This document shows, in pieces, positions 35,634 through 45,455 of a stretch of DNA of 64,000 bases. The notes beneath the pieces are model-generated. The model worked only from the letters and a program-made list of their open reading frames with translations. It was not told the origin of the DNA and did not search any database. Both the position numbers and the translations under genes were made by a program. Where the stretch lies: NCBI RefSeq assembly GCF_030263895.1, contig NZ_CP127161.1, forward strand, positions 1,426,001 to 1,490,000, in the 5' to 3' direction. Origin of the DNA: Proteiniborus sp. MB09-C3. GTDB taxonomy: Bacteria > Bacillota > Clostridia > Tissierellales > Proteiniboraceae. The stretch's first letter is position 1. Each line of letters begins with the position of its first letter.

Positions 35634-35658
35634 AGGCTGCATTTTTGTAGCCTTTTTG
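35634..35658 (+). terminator. Terminator after the anchored protein gene
   Basis: AGGCTGC (35634-35640) pairs with GTAGCCT (35647-35653), then TTTTTG. Confidence 0.75.
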
Positions 35659-35714
35659 TTATAATAATGTATATTACTATTTATACGAATGACCTTTTGA
35701 AGGGAGAGTTTTCT

Positions 35715-36803
35715 TTGAATATATTACACCTTGTTTTCAGCTTCGAAAGAGGTGGAGCAGAAACATATATAATTAATACAATTGAGAGAATGAAAGAAAA
35801 AGGAGTTAAATTTTTCGTTGTTTGTGATCATAAAGGCTCTAATCACGACAAAATAGAAGATATATGCAGCAATGTGGAGATTATTGAAATAAAAAACATC
35901 GTAGATATAAAATCAGCGTATAAAATAGCTAAATTTTGTAGAGATAATAATATAAGAATTATTCAGGCACATTTTCTAAGAGAGAGCTTTGTAGCAGTGT
36001 TATCAAAGATTTTTAACCCTAAAATCAAAGTGATTTGGACTATGCATTTAATATATGAAGAAAAGAGAAGTATACTGAAATGGTTAAATAGGTTTTTTAG
36101 TAAGGGTGCCAATGCTATTATATGTGTATCCGAGGCTGTAAAACAATCTTTGATAAAAGAAGGTATAAGTGATAAAAAGCTGGTTACAGTACTAAATGGT
36201 GTAGATACAGACTATTTTAAACCAACTGATGAAAGAGATATAAGAAAAGAGTTAGGGGTAGAAAAGGATGACATATTACTAACAACTGTATCTAGATTTC
36301 AAAAGATTAAAGGCCATGACTTCCTAATAGATGTTATAAATGAATTAAAGAAAAACTACATGATTAAATTTAAGTCCCTGCTAGTTGGGGATGGAGAAGA
36401 AATGGAGAATATCAGAGCAAAAGTAAAGAGTTTAGATTTAGATGACAAAGTTATCTTTGCTGGATATAGAGAAGATATTCCTAGAATTTTAACTGCAAGT
36501 GATGTTTATATATCACCATCAGAAAATGAAGCAATTTCTTTTTCAATAATGGAAGCTCTTGCTTGTGAAGTACCTGTAGCAGCTACTGAGGTTGGAGGAG
36601 TTCCTGAGATAATTAACAAAGGGAAATGTGGAGTAATGTCACATTATGGAGATGAAAAAAGGTTTGCTAAGGCAGTTTTTGACCTATATAATAATAAACA
36701 GGAATATGAAGAAATGAAAAGGAATTCTAGATCATTAATTGAACAGAATTTTTCATTAAATAATATGATTTATGAGACTTATAATCTATATGAAAGCTTA
36801 TAG
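35715..36803 (+). CDS. Glycosyltransferase family 4 (1)
   Basis: 362 aa, GT-B fold: N-terminal acceptor domain (NILHLVFSFERGGAETYI) and a C-terminal donor domain with SRFQKIKGHDFLI, LLVGDGEE, VIFAGYREDIPRIL and the E-x7-E region SPSENEAISFSIMEAL. It transfers an activated sugar to a polysaccharide or lipid acceptor at the membrane. TTG 35715 has GAAGGGAGAG upstream; ATG 35667 would add 16 unrelated residues. First gene of the surface-polysaccharide run. Confidence 0.85.
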   Translation: MNILHLVFSFERGGAETYIINTIERMKEKGVKFFVVCDHKGSNHDKIEDICSNVEIIEIKNIVDIKSAYKIAKFCRDNNIRIIQAHFLRESFVAVLSKIFNPKIKVIWTMHLIYEEKRSILKWLNRFFSKGANAIICVSEAVKQSLIKEGISDKKLVTVLNGVDTDYFKPTDERDIRKELGVEKDDILLTTVSRFQKIKGHDFLIDVINELKKNYMIKFKSLLVGDGEEMENIRAKVKSLDLDDKVIFAGYREDIPRILTASDVYISPSENEAISFSIMEALACEVPVAATEVGGVPEIINKGKCGVMSHYGDEKRFAKAVFDLYNNKQEYEEMKRNSRSLIEQNFSLNNMIYETYNLYESL

Positions 36804-36839
36804 AACGAATATTTACCATAAAATTTAAGGAGGTCGGAG

Positions 36840-36857
36840 CCTATCAGCTTTGATAGG
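36840..36857 (+). promoter_or_regulatory. Hairpin between ribosome site and start of the second GT4 gene
   Basis: CCTATCA (36840-36846) and TGATAGG (36851-36857) form a stem after AAGGAGG (36827-36833) and before ATG 36865. Folding would bring AGGAGG to a workable distance from the start codon, or else the ATAGG within the stem is used. Confidence 0.35.
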
Positions 36858-36864
36858 TTTATTT

Positions 36865-38004
36865 ATGAAAATACTACATTTAATAAGCGGAGGAGATACA
36901 GGCGGGGCTAAGACCTGTGTTTTGAGCCTTTTATCTGAGCTTCAAAAGAAAATAGATGTAAAAATAATTTGCTTCATGAAAGAAGATTTTTATTATGAAG
37001 CAAAGGAGAGAGGAATAGACATAGAGGTTTATGAGCAAAGAAAAAGATATGACCTTTCTGTTATTAAGAGGCTATTAGCTGAAATAAAAGACAAGAAATA
37101 TGATTTAATTCATTGTCATGGAGCACGAGCTAATTTTATGGCTTCTTTGCTGAAAATTTCTTATAAGATTCCTTTAGTAACTACTATACATAGTGACTAT
37201 AAATTGGACTTCCAAGATAATCGCTATAAGAATTTAGTATATACAAATATTAATACAATAGCACTTAAATTTATGGACTATTATATTGGAGTTTCTGATA
37301 GCTTTAAAAATATGCTTATTGATAGGGGTTTTGACCCTAATAGAATTTTCACTGTATATAATGGCATAGAGATGAATCTTATGAAAGAGTCCACAAGTCC
37401 ATTAGATTTTCTAAACAGGTATAATATTACATTAGAAGAGGACACAATATTAGTAGGCACTTTATCCAGACTACATCCAGTTAAAGGCATAGATGTACTT
37501 GTAAAAGGAGCTAAAAAAGTAATTGACCAGAGAACAAATGTTAAGTTTCTTATTTGCGGAGATGGAACTGAGGCACCTATGCTAAAAGAGCTTACAAAAG
37601 AGTTGGGAATAGAAGAAAATGTGCATTTCCTAGGGTTTGTAAATGAGCCAAGCAACCTTTTAAATTCTATAGACATAAATACTATAACATCTTATAGTGA
37701 AAGCTTTCCATATGCTATAATGGAGGGTGGGGCATTTAAAAAACCAATTGTAGCTTCAAATGTAGGTGGAATTGGAGATCTAGTGATTGAAGGTGAAACG
37801 GGACTTCTTTTTGAAGCAGGAGATCATGAGGGATTGGCATCTCAGCTTGTTAAGCTTGTTGATGATGCAGATTTGAGAAAAAGACTGGGAGAAAACTTAT
37901 ATGATTCTGTCAGTAAAAATTACTCTGCAGAAAGCATGGCAAATAAGCATATTTCAATATATAAACAAATATTAGATAGGCAGGTGAGGCAACTTGAAAA
38001 ATAA
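36865..38004 (+). CDS. Glycosyltransferase family 4 (2)
   Basis: 379 aa, GT-B: MKILHLISGGDTGGAKTC, HCHGARANFMA, SRLHPVKGIDVLV, LICGDGTE, VHFLGFV and SYSESFPYAIMEGGAFKKP. A paralogue-like partner of the preceding enzyme in the same run. ATG 36865 is preferred (TTG 36850 in frame sits in a hairpin). Its end overlaps the first DUF4330 gene by 11 bases. The sugar donor is unknown. Confidence 0.85.
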   Translation: MKILHLISGGDTGGAKTCVLSLLSELQKKIDVKIICFMKEDFYYEAKERGIDIEVYEQRKRYDLSVIKRLLAEIKDKKYDLIHCHGARANFMASLLKISYKIPLVTTIHSDYKLDFQDNRYKNLVYTNINTIALKFMDYYIGVSDSFKNMLIDRGFDPNRIFTVYNGIEMNLMKESTSPLDFLNRYNITLEEDTILVGTLSRLHPVKGIDVLVKGAKKVIDQRTNVKFLICGDGTEAPMLKELTKELGIEENVHFLGFVNEPSNLLNSIDINTITSYSESFPYAIMEGGAFKKPIVASNVGGIGDLVIEGETGLLFEAGDHEGLASQLVKLVDDADLRKRLGENLYDSVSKNYSAESMANKHISIYKQILDRQVRQLEK

Positions 38005-38455
38005 ATTCAATTGGGTAGATGCAGTTATCATAATTTTTATAATAGGCTTAGGTATAGGAGTATTTTCTTATTTTAGAAAACCTAATACTATCACAGCCGA
38101 TAGAGTGCCAATAAAGGTTACAGTTAGAGTGGACAAGGTTTTAATGGAAACTGTAAATGGTATAAATGTAGGGGATATATTCAAGGATAAAGATACTAAC
38201 CAAGTATTTGGAAAGGTAATTGATAAAAAGGTTACTGAAACATATGAAATGGTTGAAACAGGAGACGGAAGAGTTGAAAAAGCAGTAGTTCCAAATAGAT
38301 ATTCAGTTTTTATGACACTAGAAGGAGAGGCAATTGTTACTGATGACTATATTAGACTTGGTGGAAGAGATGTTAGGATAGAAGGGACTATAGAGTTAAA
38401 AAGCACCAAAAACTCAGTAAAAACTAAAGTAGTAGATTTTCAGCTAGCTGAATAA
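37994..38455 (+). CDS. DUF4330-family anchored protein (1)
   Basis: 153 aa with one N-terminal membrane helix (WVDAVIIIFIIGLGIGVF) and an extracellular beta domain (PIKVTVRVDKV, VGDIFKDKDTNQVFGKV, RLGGRDVRIEG). DUF4330 function is unknown to me. TTG start after AGGTGAGG. A second member follows 16 bases later; pairs of such proteins between glycosyltransferases and a polysaccharide ligase suggest a structural or export role in the surface polymer pathway (inference). Confidence 0.75.
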   Translation: MKNKFNWVDAVIIIFIIGLGIGVFSYFRKPNTITADRVPIKVTVRVDKVLMETVNGINVGDIFKDKDTNQVFGKVIDKKVTETYEMVETGDGRVEKAVVPNRYSVFMTLEGEAIVTDDYIRLGGRDVRIEGTIELKSTKNSVKTKVVDFQLAE

Positions 38456-38471
38456 TTTTGGAGGTAGACCA

Positions 38472-38963
38472 ATGAAAATTATAGATGATAAAGGCAGACT
38501 TTTCAGCAAAGTGAATATCCTGGATTTGAGTATAATTTTGATGGTATTAGTTTTAGGATTGGCTGGTTTCTATAAGCTTAAAACTAATAATAAGGCAACA
38601 TTTATTAAGCCAAAACCAGTAGATATAAAAGTAATAGTTAGAGCAAGAGAAGAAACTAGTATTGACAAGATAAAGGTAGGAGATATTTTAAAGGAATACG
38701 ACACTGGGATTGTACTTGGAGAAATAAAATCTATTGATATACAACCAGCTACACTTGAAGTCAATACCACTGACGGGCAAGTTAAACTAGCAGAAATACC
38801 AGAAAGATACGATTATTATATAAATATTGATGCAAATGCAATAGTCAATGAAAATGCCATAGTTTCAGGCAATAAAGAGCTTAGAATTGGGAACAAGCTA
38901 GTTTTAAGAACTAAAACCTATGCTTTAGAATCGTATATTCTAGAAATTGGACAGAGGGAATGA
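38472..38963 (+). CDS. DUF4330-family anchored protein (2)
   Basis: 163 aa, same layout as the preceding protein: membrane helix at about 17-35, then PVDIKVIVRAREETSIDKIKVGDIL and VSGNKELRIGNKLVLRTKTY. The two domains align by eye (vGDI, T/D-G-x-V, R-L/I-G), so they are probably tandem duplicates. TTGGAGG before ATG. Overlaps nothing; the next ATG is 5 bases after the stop. Confidence 0.75.
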   Translation: MKIIDDKGRLFSKVNILDLSIILMVLVLGLAGFYKLKTNNKATFIKPKPVDIKVIVRAREETSIDKIKVGDILKEYDTGIVLGEIKSIDIQPATLEVNTTDGQVKLAEIPERYDYYINIDANAIVNENAIVSGNKELRIGNKLVLRTKTYALESYILEIGQRE

Positions 38964-38967
38964 TAAT

Positions 38968-39510
38968 ATGAGAAATGGAATCATAGCTCCAGTAATTCTA
39001 AGACTATGGAACAATCTACAAGAAAAATGGAATGACAGCTTCTTTGCATCAATTAAAAATAGGCTAGGAGGGTTTTTAATTAGAGGCCTTGAAAATAGCT
39101 TCATAGTATCTAGTATTTTAGATTATAGGTCGAAAATATATTCAAGAAGCCTAATAAAAAAACTCATAAGAAATATTATAGAGTTCATAAGAAAAATATT
39201 ATTGTTTATAAATAAACTTTTTAGAAGACCTATAAAACAAAGTATGACATTCAATATTTCTAATTATATAATAGGCACAATAATGGGAAACCTATTTCAG
39301 TTTTTATGTATTACTTTAGGAACAGGTATTTTAACATATAGCCTTGTAGGCTTTGCGACTGGAAGAGTTGGTATATTGAAGCTAGCTGTATTTCTATCTG
39401 CTTCTTTTGTTTTAGGTTTTTTAGGTTTTGCTAGAATAGATGTAAAAGCATTATTATCAGAAAGTAAATTTGCAACGATATTTAGAAATTTTTTTGATTA
39501 TTATAGCTAA
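38968..39510 (+). CDS. Membrane protein of the polysaccharide locus, unknown function
   Basis: 180 aa: a basic N-terminal half (IKNRLGGFLIRGLENSF, LIKKLIRNIIEFIRK) and at least two membrane helices in the C-terminal half (YIIGTIMGNLFQFLCITLG, ILKLAVFLSASFVLGFLGF). Unrecognised family. ATG 38968 follows GAGGG; the longer TTG 38947 start overlaps the previous gene and precedes that site. Context suggests a role with the ligase encoded next. Confidence 0.6.
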   Translation: MRNGIIAPVILRLWNNLQEKWNDSFFASIKNRLGGFLIRGLENSFIVSSILDYRSKIYSRSLIKKLIRNIIEFIRKILLFINKLFRRPIKQSMTFNISNYIIGTIMGNLFQFLCITLGTGILTYSLVGFATGRVGILKLAVFLSASFVLGFLGFARIDVKALLSESKFATIFRNFFDYYS

Positions 39511-39540
39511 TAGCTCAAATATAGATAGGAGATGGAGCCT

Positions 39541-40878
39541 ATGGAATTAACTGAAAAGAAAAACAGTATAAAAATATTAGGCTTATTGATAGGAATAATC
39601 ATAGGTTTAGCCTTCTTTTTACTACCGCTCAAAAGCGCGATAATAGCTGTTGGAGGATTAATAGCTACACTAATTATTCTATTTTATCCTGAATTCGGAA
39701 TATACTTATTAGCATTAGCAGTACCTTTAGTATCATTAAAATATACATTACTGCTATTTGTGTTAACAGTATTTTCATTCATAATAAAGCTTATAGTGGA
39801 TAAAAAATTTAAAATAAAGAAAATTCCCTTTGGTTATTCTGTGATTTTTTTCATAATACCCTTGATAGCTTCTGCGATGACTTCCTTTACTAGGGGTGAG
39901 AGCTTTGAGAAGCTTGTGGTATATATGATTTCATTTGTAGTACTGTTTTTAATTGTAAATCTAATTGATTCTAAAAGAAAATTATATTTTCTTATATTGA
40001 CAATAATAATAGCTTCTTTACTAATATCATTTTACGGTTTATATCAATATAAGGTAGGTGCAGCAGTAAAGGAGAGCTGGGTAGATAAAGAGCTAAATCC
40101 AGACTTAAGAACTAGAGTGTATTCGACATTAGATAATCCAAATATATTAGCAGAATATCTAGTCATGGTAATTCCATTAACATTTGCACTTTTCTGGACA
40201 TCTAAGAAGAAGCTCAATAAGCTATTTTTTCTACTTGCAGTAGGAGTTCAATTCTTATGTATCTTGCTTACATTTTCTAGGGGAGGATGGCTAGGTTTAG
40301 CCCTTGCCATGATAATATTTGCATTTTTTGTAGACAGAAGACTGATTCTTTTATATATTGCCGCTGGAATTGGGCTTCTAATTATCTCACCTGAAGTTAT
40401 TTTGACTAGGATAGCCACAATTGGTAATACCCAAGATACATCTACTGCTTACAGATTTCCATTGTGGATGGCAGCATTAGATATGATTCGGGATTTTTGG
40501 ATCACTGGGGTAGGCTTGGGACCAATGGCATTTAAGGCCATATATCCTCAATATATGAGACTTGGAGTAATGGCAGTTCATACTCACAATATATTTCTTC
40601 AAATGTTTGTTGAGACAGGTATATTTGGATTTATAGGCTTTTTGGTTTTTATATTTAACAATATGAGATGTAATCTAATTACTTTTGTAAAGGGAATCGA
40701 CAAAAGAGCTAAGATAATTGCAATTGCAATATTTTCTTCTATAGCAGGTTTAATGCTACATGGACTGGTAGAATACATTTTCTTTGATAATAAAATTATA
40801 ATAATGTTTTGGATTTTGCTTGCAATAGGCATGGTAGATTTTAAATTAGAGTACAATAGATTAAACGTTATAGATTAA
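39541..40878 (+). CDS. O-antigen ligase / Wzy-like polysaccharide polymerase or ligase
   Basis: A polytopic protein of about 445 aa with 10-12 membrane helices and the Wzy_C (O-antigen ligase) signature: a large external loop with RTRVYSTLDNPNILAEYLV, TFSRGGWLGLALA, GVGLGPM and AVHTHNIFLQMFVETGIFG. It would polymerise or ligate lipid-linked glycans. ATG 39541 lies nine bases after AGGAG; ATG 39532 is the alternative. Confidence 0.85.
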   Translation: MELTEKKNSIKILGLLIGIIIGLAFFLLPLKSAIIAVGGLIATLIILFYPEFGIYLLALAVPLVSLKYTLLLFVLTVFSFIIKLIVDKKFKIKKIPFGYSVIFFIIPLIASAMTSFTRGESFEKLVVYMISFVVLFLIVNLIDSKRKLYFLILTIIIASLLISFYGLYQYKVGAAVKESWVDKELNPDLRTRVYSTLDNPNILAEYLVMVIPLTFALFWTSKKKLNKLFFLLAVGVQFLCILLTFSRGGWLGLALAMIIFAFFVDRRLILLYIAAGIGLLIISPEVILTRIATIGNTQDTSTAYRFPLWMAALDMIRDFWITGVGLGPMAFKAIYPQYMRLGVMAVHTHNIFLQMFVETGIFGFIGFLVFIFNNMRCNLITFVKGIDKRAKIIAIAIFSSIAGLMLHGLVEYIFFDNKIIIMFWILLAIGMVDFKLEYNRLNVID

Positions 40879-40905
40879 CAAAATCGCATTGAAGGGGTCA
40901 AAAGT

Positions 40906-42003
40906 ATGGGAAAATCAGTTATAGTATCTGGCTATTATGGCTTTGATAATAGTGGCGACGATGCAATACTTAAAGCAATAGTAAAAGATTTAAAAAAGAT
41001 GGATAGCAAAATAGAAATTTCTGCACTTTCAAACAATCCTAAGAGCACAGAGGAGACTTATGGGATTAAAGCTTTTAAACGCTTAAATGTATTTGAAGTG
41101 CTTAAGGGAATAAGCTCTTCTGATATGCTTATAAGTGGAGGAGGGAGTCTATTACAGGATGTTACCAGTACTAGATCCATACTCTATTATCTATCTGTCA
41201 TTAGTATTGCCAAAATGTTCAACAAACCTGTTGTTGTATATGCCAATGGAATAGGTCCCATAAATAAAAAGCTGAACAGAACTCTTACAAAAAGAATATT
41301 GAACAAGGTGGAACTTATAACCCTAAGAGACTTTAATTCTAAAAAGACTTTAGAGGAAATAGGCGTCCATAGTAATATGGTAGTGACATCAGATCCTGTT
41401 TTTACCCTTGAGCCTTCTAGCAGGGATAGAGTTAACAGTATATTTGAAGAGGAAGGAATACCTACTGATAAACCCCTAATAGGGATATCCGTGAGAAGCT
41501 GGAAAAATTCAAACAACCTTATTGATGTTGTATCTAAAGCAATAGGATATATAGACAGTAGTTATAATGTAAAAACTATTCTCATTCCTATGCATTATCC
41601 AGAGGATTTAGAAATAAGTTTAAAAATAGCTAAAAACTCTAATAGTCCTAATTGCTATGTAATAAAAAATAAGTACGGTGTTGAAGATATGATGGGCATA
41701 ATAAATAGACTTGAATTGATTATAGCAATGAGACTTCACTCGCTAATATACGCAGCTACACAAGCAGTACCTATGATAGGGCTTGTGTATGATCCTAAAG
41801 TAGATGGATTGCTAGAAATGCTCAATATAGATGAAAAATGCAATGCAGAAAAAGTCGAACTTGTGGAATTATGCTCATTAATTGAAAGAGTTTGGAATAA
41901 TAAAGAGAGTATCAAAAGCTCTTTAACAGATATAAAAAAGGAATTAAAAGAAAAAGCACTTGATAATGTTAGAATGGCACTTGAGATTCTTAGGAGCAGG
42001 TGA
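40906..42003 (+). CDS. csaB: Polysaccharide pyruvyl transferase
   Basis: 365 aa, PS_pyruv_trans family: VSGYYGFDNSGDDAILKAI, ISGGGSLLQDVTS, YANGIGPI, LRDFNSK and MRLHSLIYAATQAVPMIGLVYDPKV. CsaB adds pyruvate ketals to secondary cell-wall polymer, the anchor for SLH-domain S-layer proteins. Its presence predicts SLH proteins elsewhere in the genome. GAAGGGG before ATG; five bases before the next ATG. Confidence 0.9.
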   Translation: MGKSVIVSGYYGFDNSGDDAILKAIVKDLKKMDSKIEISALSNNPKSTEETYGIKAFKRLNVFEVLKGISSSDMLISGGGSLLQDVTSTRSILYYLSVISIAKMFNKPVVVYANGIGPINKKLNRTLTKRILNKVELITLRDFNSKKTLEEIGVHSNMVVTSDPVFTLEPSSRDRVNSIFEEEGIPTDKPLIGISVRSWKNSNNLIDVVSKAIGYIDSSYNVKTILIPMHYPEDLEISLKIAKNSNSPNCYVIKNKYGVEDMMGIINRLELIIAMRLHSLIYAATQAVPMIGLVYDPKVDGLLEMLNIDEKCNAEKVELVELCSLIERVWNNKESIKSSLTDIKKELKEKALDNVRMALEILRSR

Positions 42004-42007
42004 AAAT

Positions 42008-42769
42008 ATGAGAGATAAAATAAGTATATTAGGCGTAAATATCGACAAACTTACATTAAAGGATGCGGAGGAAAGAGTAAAATCCTTTTTAAATAGCAAT
42101 AACATAAATACAATATATACACCTAATACTGAAATAGTTATGGAAGCAAGAAAAGATAAAAAATTCAAAGAACTATTGAATGAAGGAGATTTAGTTATTC
42201 CAGATGGTATAGGGTTAGTTTATGCAGCTAAAATAAAGAGAAAACCTCTGCTTGGAAGAGTTACTGGTGTTGATTTGTCTACAAGCATACTGAGAATAGC
42301 TAATGAAAATAAAAATAGTATTTTTCTTGTGGGTGGTAAGCCTGGTGTAGCTGATAAAGCTTGTGAAAATATAAAAAAAGAGTATCCAAATATAAATGTT
42401 GTAGGAAGCCATCATGGATATTTCAAAGGTACACATACAGGATATAAGGGACATGAAGAAGAAACTGAAGTAATCAATAAAATAAATGAATTAAAACCAG
42501 ATATTGTGTTCGTAGGCTTTGGCGCACCAAAGCAAGAAAAATGGATAAATGAGAATAAAGATAAATTAAAATGTAAAGTTATCATAGGAAATGGTGGAAC
42601 CGTTGACATTTTAGCAGGGACTGTGAAGAAGACACCTGAGATTTATCAAAGATTAGGACTTGAATGGCTATATAGACTTATGAAAAACCCTAAAAGGATA
42701 AAAAGACAGATGGTATTACCGCTATTTGTTTTAATTGTGCTTTTCTCTAGGGATGAGGTTGTAAGGTAG
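42008..42769 (+). CDS. tagA: WecG/TagA/CpsF family glycosyltransferase
   Basis: 253 aa, GT26: ILGVNIDKLTLKDAEERV, TPNTEIVMEARKD, PDGIGLVYAAK, VGGKPGVADKAC, VGFGAPKQEKWI and GNGGTVDILAGTVKKTPEIYQRLGLEWLYR. TagA transfers ManNAc to lipid-linked GlcNAc in wall teichoic acid priming; WecG uses a related substrate. The conserved Asp in NTE/PDG is present. ATG 42008 lies after AGGAGCAGGTG; the longer start lies within csaB. Confidence 0.88.
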   Translation: MRDKISILGVNIDKLTLKDAEERVKSFLNSNNINTIYTPNTEIVMEARKDKKFKELLNEGDLVIPDGIGLVYAAKIKRKPLLGRVTGVDLSTSILRIANENKNSIFLVGGKPGVADKACENIKKEYPNINVVGSHHGYFKGTHTGYKGHEEETEVINKINELKPDIVFVGFGAPKQEKWINENKDKLKCKVIIGNGGTVDILAGTVKKTPEIYQRLGLEWLYRLMKNPKRIKRQMVLPLFVLIVLFSRDEVVR

Positions 42770-42807
42770 GAGTTAATTGTCTATAGGCATCATAAGGAGG
42801 AAAAAGT

Positions 42808-43677
42808 GTGGAAAAGACAAAAAAATATTGGTATAGGCATTTCATTGAATATGCTGGAGTTACTCTGGGTACCTTTATAATGGCACTTGCTATCAATTTT
42901 TTCTTAGAGCCTAATACTATTGCACCAGGAGGAGTAACAGGACTTGGAATAATTCTGCAAAAACTAACTAATGGGCTCATTACAGTTTGGGCTACAAACC
43001 TTATAGTGAATATACCATTATTTATAGCTGGAGTTATGATATTAGGAAAATCCTTTGGTGCTAAAACATTATATGGAACCTTTGTACTTTCATTTTTTCT
43101 ATGGATTGTTCCACAAACAAGTGCTACCCATGATTTGCTTCTGTCCTCTGTTTTTGGCGGAGTCATACTTGGAGTAGGCTTAGGTATAGTTTTCAAAGCT
43201 GGTGGGACAACAGGGGGCACAGATTTAGCCGGTGCAATAATGAATAGATTTTTTCCAGGACTTAGTACAGCTACACATATGATGATAGTTGATATGATAG
43301 TTGTTGCTAGCTCTGGTATACTAAATAAGAGAATAGATATACCTCTATATTCGGTTATTGCATTATACATATTAGTAAGAGTTATTGATATAATACTCGA
43401 AGGCTTTAGCTATGATAAGGCTTTTTTTATCATATCTAATGAGCCAGAAAAAATAGGGAAAACTATATTAGAGGAGCTTGACAGAGGAGTGACTATATTA
43501 AAAGGAAAAGGTCTATACTCTGGTCTAGAGAAAGATGTCCTTTTATGTGTTGTAAATAGAGCACAGATGGCAAAAGTAAAGGAGATAATAAGCTCCGTTG
43601 ATAAAAGAGCTTTTATCATGATTACAGATATGCATGAAGTAATAGGAGAAGGCTTTAAAGAAATAAAAACAGAATAG
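42808..43677 (+). CDS. YitT family membrane protein (DUF161/DUF2179)
   Basis: 289 aa: five or six membrane helices in the first 200 residues (YitT_membrane), with [11 protein letters not shown] and [11 protein letters not shown], then a cytosolic DUF2179 ACT-like domain ([40 protein letters not shown]). Transported substrate unknown. GTG start after AAGGAGG. Ends 10 bases before the transketolase genes. Confidence 0.85.
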   Translation: MEKTKKYWYRHFIEYAGVTLGTFIMALAINFFLEPNTIAPGGVTGLGIILQKLTNGLITVWATNLIVNIPLFIAGVMILGKSFGAKTLYGTFVLSFFLWIVPQTSATHDLLLSSVFGGVILGVGLGIVFKAGGTTGGTDLAGAIMNRFFPGLSTATHMMIVDMIVVASSGILNKRIDIPLYSVIALYILVRVIDIILEGFSYDKAFFIISNEPEKIGKTILEELDRGVTILKGKGLYSGLEKDVLLCVVNRAQMAKVKEIISSVDKRAFIMITDMHEVIGEGFKEIKTE

Positions 43678-43687
43678 GAGGTTCAAA

Positions 43688-44500
43688 GTGAAAGATTTTA
43701 AGGAAATAGCAAATACACTTAGAAAAGATATTATTATGATGACACATGGAGCTAAATCAGGCCATCCAGGAGGATCATTATCTGCATGTGAAATATTGAC
43801 AGCGCTTTATTTTAAAGAAATGAGGATAGACCCTAATAATCCAAAATGGGAGGATAGAGATAGGTTTGTACTTTCGAAAGGCCATGCAACACCTGTTTTA
43901 TATGCCACTCTTTCTGAAAGAGGATTTTTCCCTAAAGAAGAACTGACAAAGTTTAGAAAAATTGACTCTATGCTACAAGGTCATCCTGATATGAAAGGTA
44001 TTCCAGGAGTAGATATGTCTACTGGTTCCCTTGGTCAAGGACTTGCAGCTGCAAATGGTATGGCATTATCAGCTAAGCTTGATAATAAAGAATATAGAGT
44101 CTATGCTTTAATTGGTGATGGTGAGATTCAGGAAGGAATCATATGGGAGGCTGCAATGCTTGCTTCACATTATAAGCTTGACAATCTTACTGTATTTTTA
44201 GATCATAATGGATTGCAAATTGATGGACTTAATAAGGATGTAATGAATGTAGAGCCAATAGATAAGAAGTTTGAGGCCTTTGGCTGGAATGTACTTGCAA
44301 TAGATGGACATGACTTTGAACAGATTTTTGATGCACTAGAAAAAAGTAAAAAGGTAAAAGGTAAGCCAACTTTAATTATAGCTAAAACAGTTAAAGGTAA
44401 GGGAGTTTCATTTATGGAAAATCAAGCAAGCTGGCATGGAACTGCACCAAATGCAGAACAAGCACAAAAAGCATTTGCTGAGCTTGGAGGTGAGATGTAA
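43688..44500 (+). CDS. Transketolase, N-terminal subunit
   Basis: 270 aa carrying the thiamine-diphosphate domain: [42 protein letters not shown] and the GDGEIQEG Mg/ThDP motif. It lacks the pyrimidine-binding half, which the next gene encodes. Many anaerobes and archaea have this two-gene form. GTG after GGAGG. Stop and next start overlap (TAATG). Confidence 0.92.
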   Translation: MKDFKEIANTLRKDIIMMTHGAKSGHPGGSLSACEILTALYFKEMRIDPNNPKWEDRDRFVLSKGHATPVLYATLSERGFFPKEELTKFRKIDSMLQGHPDMKGIPGVDMSTGSLGQGLAAANGMALSAKLDNKEYRVYALIGDGEIQEGIIWEAAMLASHYKLDNLTVFLDHNGLQIDGLNKDVMNVEPIDKKFEAFGWNVLAIDGHDFEQIFDALEKSKKVKGKPTLIIAKTVKGKGVSFMENQASWHGTAPNAEQAQKAFAELGGEM

Positions 44501-45441
44501 TGACTACAATGATGGCTACAAGAGATGCATATGGTGAAGCATTAAAAGAATTAGGCAAGCTTATTAAAGATGTAGTAGTACTAGATGCAGATCTTTCTGG
44601 TTCCACAAAAACAGGAGTCTTTGCTAAAGAGTTTCCAGAGAGATTTATCAATGTAGGTATAGCAGAGCAAAATCTAATAGCTACAGCAGCTGGATTAGCT
44701 ACTACGGGAAAAATACCTTTTGCAAGCTCCTTTGCAATGTTTGCAGCAGGTAGAGCGTTTGAAATAATCAGAAACTCTGTTGCTTATCCGAAATTAAATG
44801 TTAAAATAGCGGCTACTCATGCTGGATTAACTGTTGGAGAGGATGGAGCATCTCACCAGGCACTTGAGGATATTAGTATCATGAGAACTATTCCAAATAT
44901 GGTAGTTCTAAATCCTGCCGATGGAGTAGAAGCAAAGGCTGCAATCATGAAGGCAGCAGAGTATAAAGGGCCTGTATATATAAGACTAGGAAGAAGCAAG
45001 GTACCTGTTATTTTTGATGAAGCAGACTATAAATTTGAAATAGGTAAAGGTATAAAGGTAAAAGATGGTTCAGATGTAACTATAATAGCTACAGGAATAA
45101 TGGTAGCTTTAGCTCTTGAGGCAGCTGAAATACTTAAAAAAGAAGGACTAGAAACGAGAGTAATAAATATCCATACCATAAAGCCTATAGATAAAGATAT
45201 AATAATAGAAGCAGCAAGAGAGACAAAAGCAATAGTAACTGCTGAAGAACATAATATCATTGGCGGTTTGGGCAGTGCAGTAGCAGAAGTACTAGTAGAA
45301 AGCTACCCGACAGTTATGGAAAGAGTAGGGGTAAAAGATACATTTGGAGAATCAGGAAATGGCGATGAGCTCCTTGAAAAATACGGATTGACAGCAGAAA
45401 AAATAGTAGAAGCTGCAAGAAGGGCTATTGGAAGAAGATAA
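44500..45441 (+). CDS. Transketolase, C-terminal subunit
   Basis: 313 aa: pyrimidine-binding domain (VNVGIAEQNLIATAAGLATTG, catalytic Glu in GIAEQN, FASSFAMFAAGRAFE) and the C-terminal transketolase domain (TIIATGIMVALALEAA, TIKPIDKDII, VTAEEHNIIGGLG). Forms an alpha2beta2-type enzyme with the preceding subunit in the pentose phosphate pathway. It could help handle ribose-phosphate from nucleoside salvage. Followed by a strong terminator. Confidence 0.92.
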   Translation: MTTMMATRDAYGEALKELGKLIKDVVVLDADLSGSTKTGVFAKEFPERFINVGIAEQNLIATAAGLATTGKIPFASSFAMFAAGRAFEIIRNSVAYPKLNVKIAATHAGLTVGEDGASHQALEDISIMRTIPNMVVLNPADGVEAKAAIMKAAEYKGPVYIRLGRSKVPVIFDEADYKFEIGKGIKVKDGSDVTIIATGIMVALALEAAEILKKEGLETRVINIHTIKPIDKDIIIEAARETKAIVTAEEHNIIGGLGSAVAEVLVESYPTVMERVGVKDTFGESGNGDELLEKYGLTAEKIVEAARRAIGRR

Positions 45442-45455
45442 GATGATTATAATAA

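Noticed and set aside
42747-43370. 207-codon minus-strand ORF opposite the YitT gene
   Set aside because: Composition is a low-complexity shadow (Pro/Ser/Thr-rich) of the real gene; no ribosome site.
43688-45441. Transketolase in two genes as a disrupted gene
   Set aside because: The split is at the known domain border, with TAATG coupling, and is the normal two-subunit form in many anaerobes.
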